Shown here: positions 5,969-7,787 of the stretch, piece after piece
Numbering within the stretch: the first letter of the stretch is position 1
Layout: each line of letters begins with the position of its first letter
Origin: Chloroflexota bacterium
Lineage (GTDB): Bacteria > Chloroflexota > Dehalococcoidia > Tepidiformales > Tepidiformaceae
Reading direction: 5' to 3'
DNA: 7,787 nt
NCBI GenBank assembly: GCA_963169135.1
Contig: CAUJEQ010000113.1
Location: 1-7,787 of the forward strand
Position numbers and translations under genes: made by a program
The notes under the pieces: model-generated
What the model saw: the letters and a program-made list of their open reading frames with translations, nothing else
What the model was told of the DNA's origin: nothing
The model's database searches: none

Positions 5969-6712
5969 GTGGAGTTCCCCCCGGACGGCTCGGTCAGAGC
6001 AGTCGTGCTCGCCGCCGGTGATGGCGGCCGCCTCGGCGCGCATACCGCCCGCACCCCCAAACCCCTCGTGCCCGTCGATGGTCGGCCTATCATTTCCTAC
6101 ACCCTCGACGCCCTCCGCCAGGCCGGAGTCCGCGAGGCCGCCGTCGTCCTCGGCTACCGCGGGGTCCAGGTCCGCGATGCCCTCCTCCGCGAATCCCACG
6201 GTCTCCGGCTCGATTACGCCTGGAACGCTGAGTTCCACCGCGGCGCCTCCCTCTCGCTCCGCGCGGCCCGTTCCTGCGTCGGCATGGCGCCGTTCCTGAT
6301 GGTCATGGCCGACCACATGCTCAGCCCCGGCATCATCCGCCGGCTGCTCGCCGCCTGGCGCCCCAACAGCCCGAGCCTCGTCGCGACCGACGCCGCCCCC
6401 TGGCACGCCGCATACGTCGATGAGGCCACCCGCGTCGCCATTGACCCCCGGACCGGCCTGGTCACCGCCATCGGGAAGCACATCCAACGCTGGGACGCGC
6501 TCGACACCGGCGCCTTCCTCTTCTCGCCTTCCGTCTGGCCGGCGGTCGAAGCCGCCCCTGCCGATTGCGAACTCGGCGAGATCTACGCCCGCCTCGTCGA
6601 GACCCGCCAGCTCGCCGCGGTCGACGTCACCGGCGAGTCGTGGTACGACATCGACACCGAGGAAGACCTCGCGGCCGCTGGCGAAATGCTGGCCGCCGGT
6701 GGAGCAGCATGA
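5969..6712 (+). CDS. Sugar-phosphate-type nucleotidyltransferase, probable CTP:inositol-1-phosphate cytidylyltransferase
   Basis: Protein of 247 residues with a Rossmann-like nucleotidyltransferase fold. The nucleotide-binding signature is LAAGDGGRLGAHTARTPKPL (residues 14-33), followed by VPVDGRPII. The metal and substrate region is MADHML (113-118), with Asp-His where most sugar nucleotidyltransferases have Gly-Asp. Further family marks are AIGKHIQRWDALDTGAFLFS (167-186) and WYDIDTEEDL (225-234). The Asp-His and the GK...DTG block recall inositol-1-phosphate cytidylyltransferases such as the N-terminal domain of the Archaeoglobus fulgidus enzyme, which makes CDP-inositol from CTP. A choline-, glycerol- or other polyol-phosphate cytidylyltransferase is the main alternative. 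The GTG start leaves the nucleotide-binding loop at the expected distance; no better start exists. The stop overlaps the next gene's ATG (ATGA at 6709-6712), so the two are translationally coupled. No inositol-1-phosphate synthase gene is in view. Confidence 0.82.
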   Translation: MEFPPDGSVRAVVLAAGDGGRLGAHTARTPKPLVPVDGRPIISYTLDALRQAGVREAAVVLGYRGVQVRDALLRESHGLRLDYAWNAEFHRGASLSLRAARSCVGMAPFLMVMADHMLSPGIIRRLLAAWRPNSPSLVATDAAPWHAAYVDEATRVAIDPRTGLVTAIGKHIQRWDALDTGAFLFSPSVWPAVEAAPADCELGEIYARLVETRQLAAVDVTGESWYDIDTEEDLAAAGEMLAAGGAA

Positions 6713-7338
6713 CCTACGACGGACTCGTCTCGCGCTACCTGAACCGCCCGCTGAGCCGGCCGGTGGCCCGCAGCCTCCGCCCCACGCCCCTCACCCCCAA
6801 CCAGGTCACCACCTTCACCCTCCTGCTCGCCATCGCCACCGGGGCCATGATCGCCGCTGGCTGGAATGTCGCCGGCGGTATCGCCATCCAGGCCGTCAGC
6901 GTCATCGATGGCGTCGACGGGGAGCTCGCCCGCCTCAAAGACCGCACCACCCGCTTCGGCGGCGTCTTCGATGCCGTCACCGACCGCTATGCCGACGCGA
7001 TTATGCTCGCCGGGATGACCGTCTACGCGGTCCGCTTCGAAGACCACGCCCGCCCCGAGTTCGTTGGCGCGCTCGCCCTCGGAGCCGCCCTCATCGTCAG
7101 TTACAGCCGCGCCCGCATCGAGGCCGACCTCCCCGATGTCGCCGCGTCCGGAAACCTCGACTCCGTCTTCGGGCTCGCCAGCCGCGACGTCCGCCTGCTC
7201 GTCGCCGCCATCGGTACGGTCCTGGGCCAGTGCTACTGGACGCTCATCATCCTGGCCGTCGTGTCGGGCCTCACCATCGCCTGGCGGCTGCTCTACCTGC
7301 GCATCACCGTCGGCGGCCGCCGCCTGCCCCCGGCTTAG
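6709..7338 (+). CDS. CDP-alcohol phosphatidyltransferase family membrane enzyme, probable DIPP synthase-like
   Basis: Integral membrane transferase of 209 residues. The complete family motif is present: Asp67, Asp70-Gly71, Ala74-Arg75, Gly84, Asp88 and Asp92, in the spacing D-x2-DG-x2-AR-x8-G-x3-D-x3-D. These bind the metal ions and the CDP-alcohol. About five to six hydrophobic segments are visible (around 33-50, 54-66, 96-108, 117-132, 162-175 and 178-196). The N-terminal YLNRPLSRPVA and LTPNQVT resemble the transferase half of the bifunctional enzyme that condenses CDP-inositol with inositol 1-phosphate to form phosphorylated di-myo-inositol phosphate. The upstream cytidylyltransferase supports this. 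A lipid-headgroup transferase (phosphatidylinositol-phosphate type) remains possible. The ATG overlaps the preceding stop; GGAG at 6701-6704 serves as ribosome-binding site. An upstream in-frame extension from 6565 is Arg-rich and lies inside the previous gene, so it is rejected. The gene ends convergently on the next one, sharing TTAG. Confidence 0.88.
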   Translation: MTYDGLVSRYLNRPLSRPVARSLRPTPLTPNQVTTFTLLLAIATGAMIAAGWNVAGGIAIQAVSVIDGVDGELARLKDRTTRFGGVFDAVTDRYADAIMLAGMTVYAVRFEDHARPEFVGALALGAALIVSYSRARIEADLPDVAASGNLDSVFGLASRDVRLLVAAIGTVLGQCYWTLIILAVVSGLTIAWRLLYLRITVGGRRLPPA

Positions 7339-7787
7339 TCCACCCAGCGCAGCAGGAACGGCCCGCCCGTGTCGCGTGCCTCGATCCGCAGTGCCACCGT
7401 CCCGCCGTCATGGTCGAACGTCACCTCGAGCCGCGCCGGCCCATCCGGGTTCTCGCCGCGAGCCACTTCCTCATCGTCTACGAACACGACCACTGTGCAG
7501 TCGTATTCGAGCGCGAACCCGTTGCGCCCCGCCGCGGCGCTCACCCCTTGCGAAAGCACCGCGCTCCACGCGTCGTCCCGCATGTCGCGGAACGGCGCCC
7601 GCTCCGAGACCAGGTTGAGGCGCTGGACGAAGCTGTCCCCCGTCAGGATGTCGCCCCCCGAGACCGCCGCCTCGTAGTAGCTGAGCCGCCAGCTCTCCGG
7701 CTGCGCCATCCGCGTCACCGGCACCGGAGTCGCCGTCGGGGCGAGCGTCGGCGTCGCCGTTGGAGGCGCCTCGCCCAGCCGGATGTC
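7335..7787 (-). CDS. Secreted/surface protein with Thr-Pro linker and PA14-like C-terminal domain (partial)
   Basis: The frame is open to the right edge, so only the C-terminal 150 residues are seen. It begins DIRLGEAPPTATPTLAPTAT, a Thr-Pro linker of the kind common in Chloroflexota secreted proteins. After WRLSYYEAAVSGGDILTGD comes a beta-rich domain of about 110 residues with APFRDMRDDAWSAV, GFALEYDCTVVVFVDDEEV and a final GGPFLLRWVD. This order (Trp-x-x-x-Tyr-Tyr start, Pro-Phe, Trp-Ser, then Tyr-Asp near Val-Asp-Asp-Glu, closing with Leu-x-Trp) matches the pattern of PA14 domains, which bind glycans or mediate adhesion. The usual glycan-binding Asp-Asp pair appears altered (Tyr-Asp-Cys). 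A GTG at 7724 is not the start, because coding continues upstream. The stop TAA (7337-7335) overlaps the TAG of the convergent transferase gene. The PA14 assignment is a pattern judgement; the N-terminal domains are unknown. Confidence 0.72.
   Translation of the reverse strand, partial: DIRLGEAPPTATPTLAPTATPVPVTRMAQPESWRLSYYEAAVSGGDILTGDSFVQRLNLVSERAPFRDMRDDAWSAVLSQGVSAAAGRNGFALEYDCTVVVFVDDEEVARGENPDGPARLEVTFDHDGGTVALRIEARDTGGPFLLRWVD

Noticed and set aside
5575..6093. 172-codon minus-strand frame across the intergenic region
   Set aside because: It overlaps the cytidylyltransferase 5' end antisense, crosses the small peptide gene and the hairpin terminator, and has no protein-like pattern. 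Only its last ten codons are considered separately as a leader ORF.
6565..6708. 48-codon N-terminal extension of the CDP-alcohol transferase
   Set aside because: It lies inside the upstream gene in another frame, is almost all Arg, Pro and His, and the ATGA-coupled start at 6709 has a ribosome-binding site.
1..7787. Mobile element, CRISPR array, tRNA or rRNA
   Set aside because: I looked for spaced direct repeats, transposase or integrase motifs, terminal inverted repeats and cloverleaf or rRNA sequence and saw none.

Overview
The window is GC-rich bacterial DNA of about 7.8 kb, densely packed with nine substantial genes and one very small one. Four features point to Chloroflexota, possibly a thermophilic Dehalococcoidia/Tepidiforma-like lineage: high GC in third codon positions, a Thr-Pro repeat linker in the last protein, an Asp-rich lipoprotein serine protease, and an inositol-phosphate cytidylyltransferase/CDP-alcohol transferase pair. 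The assignment is an inference from style, not from a marker gene.

Layout, left to right. (1) 2-679 (+): C-terminal part of a class B penicillin-binding protein. It runs convergently into (2) 676-1443 (-): a crotonase-fold enoyl-CoA hydratase/isomerase family protein with an altered active site. (3) 1507-2541 (-): a lipoprotein HtrA-type trypsin-like protease with a PDZ domain. It is transcribed toward the crotonase gene and diverges from (4) 2702-3028 (+): a small SnoaL/NTF2-like protein with a recognisable promoter and a strong Shine-Dalgarno sequence. (5) A 26-bp perfect palindrome at 3050-3075 separates gene 4 from (6) 3063-5519 (-): an 818-residue P-type cation ATPase resembling the CtpE type. 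The ATPase stop codon lies inside the palindrome.

(7) 5520-5968 is the only substantial non-coding stretch. It holds a possible ten-codon leader ORF upstream of the ATPase, a GC-rich hairpin terminator, a 29-codon single-pass membrane peptide gene on the minus strand (5769-5858), a 15-bp hyphenated palindrome, and back-to-back -10 elements. (8) 5969-6712 and 6709-7338 (+) form a translationally coupled pair: a nucleotidyltransferase resembling CTP:inositol-1-phosphate cytidylyltransferase, and a CDP-alcohol phosphatidyltransferase with a complete family motif. The two activities are fused in Archaeoglobus-type enzymes that make the thermoprotectant di-myo-inositol phosphate; here they are separate genes with an ATGA overlap. 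(9) 7335-7787 (-): the C-terminal end of a secreted or surface protein with a Thr-Pro linker and a probable PA14-like beta-sandwich.

The common theme is the cell envelope and stress: wall synthesis, extracytoplasmic proteolysis, cation transport, and synthesis of a polar inositol phosphodiester or inositol lipid. I saw no mobile element, CRISPR array, tRNA or rRNA. The most interesting part is the divergent control region and tiny membrane-peptide gene facing the inositol-phosphodiester operon.
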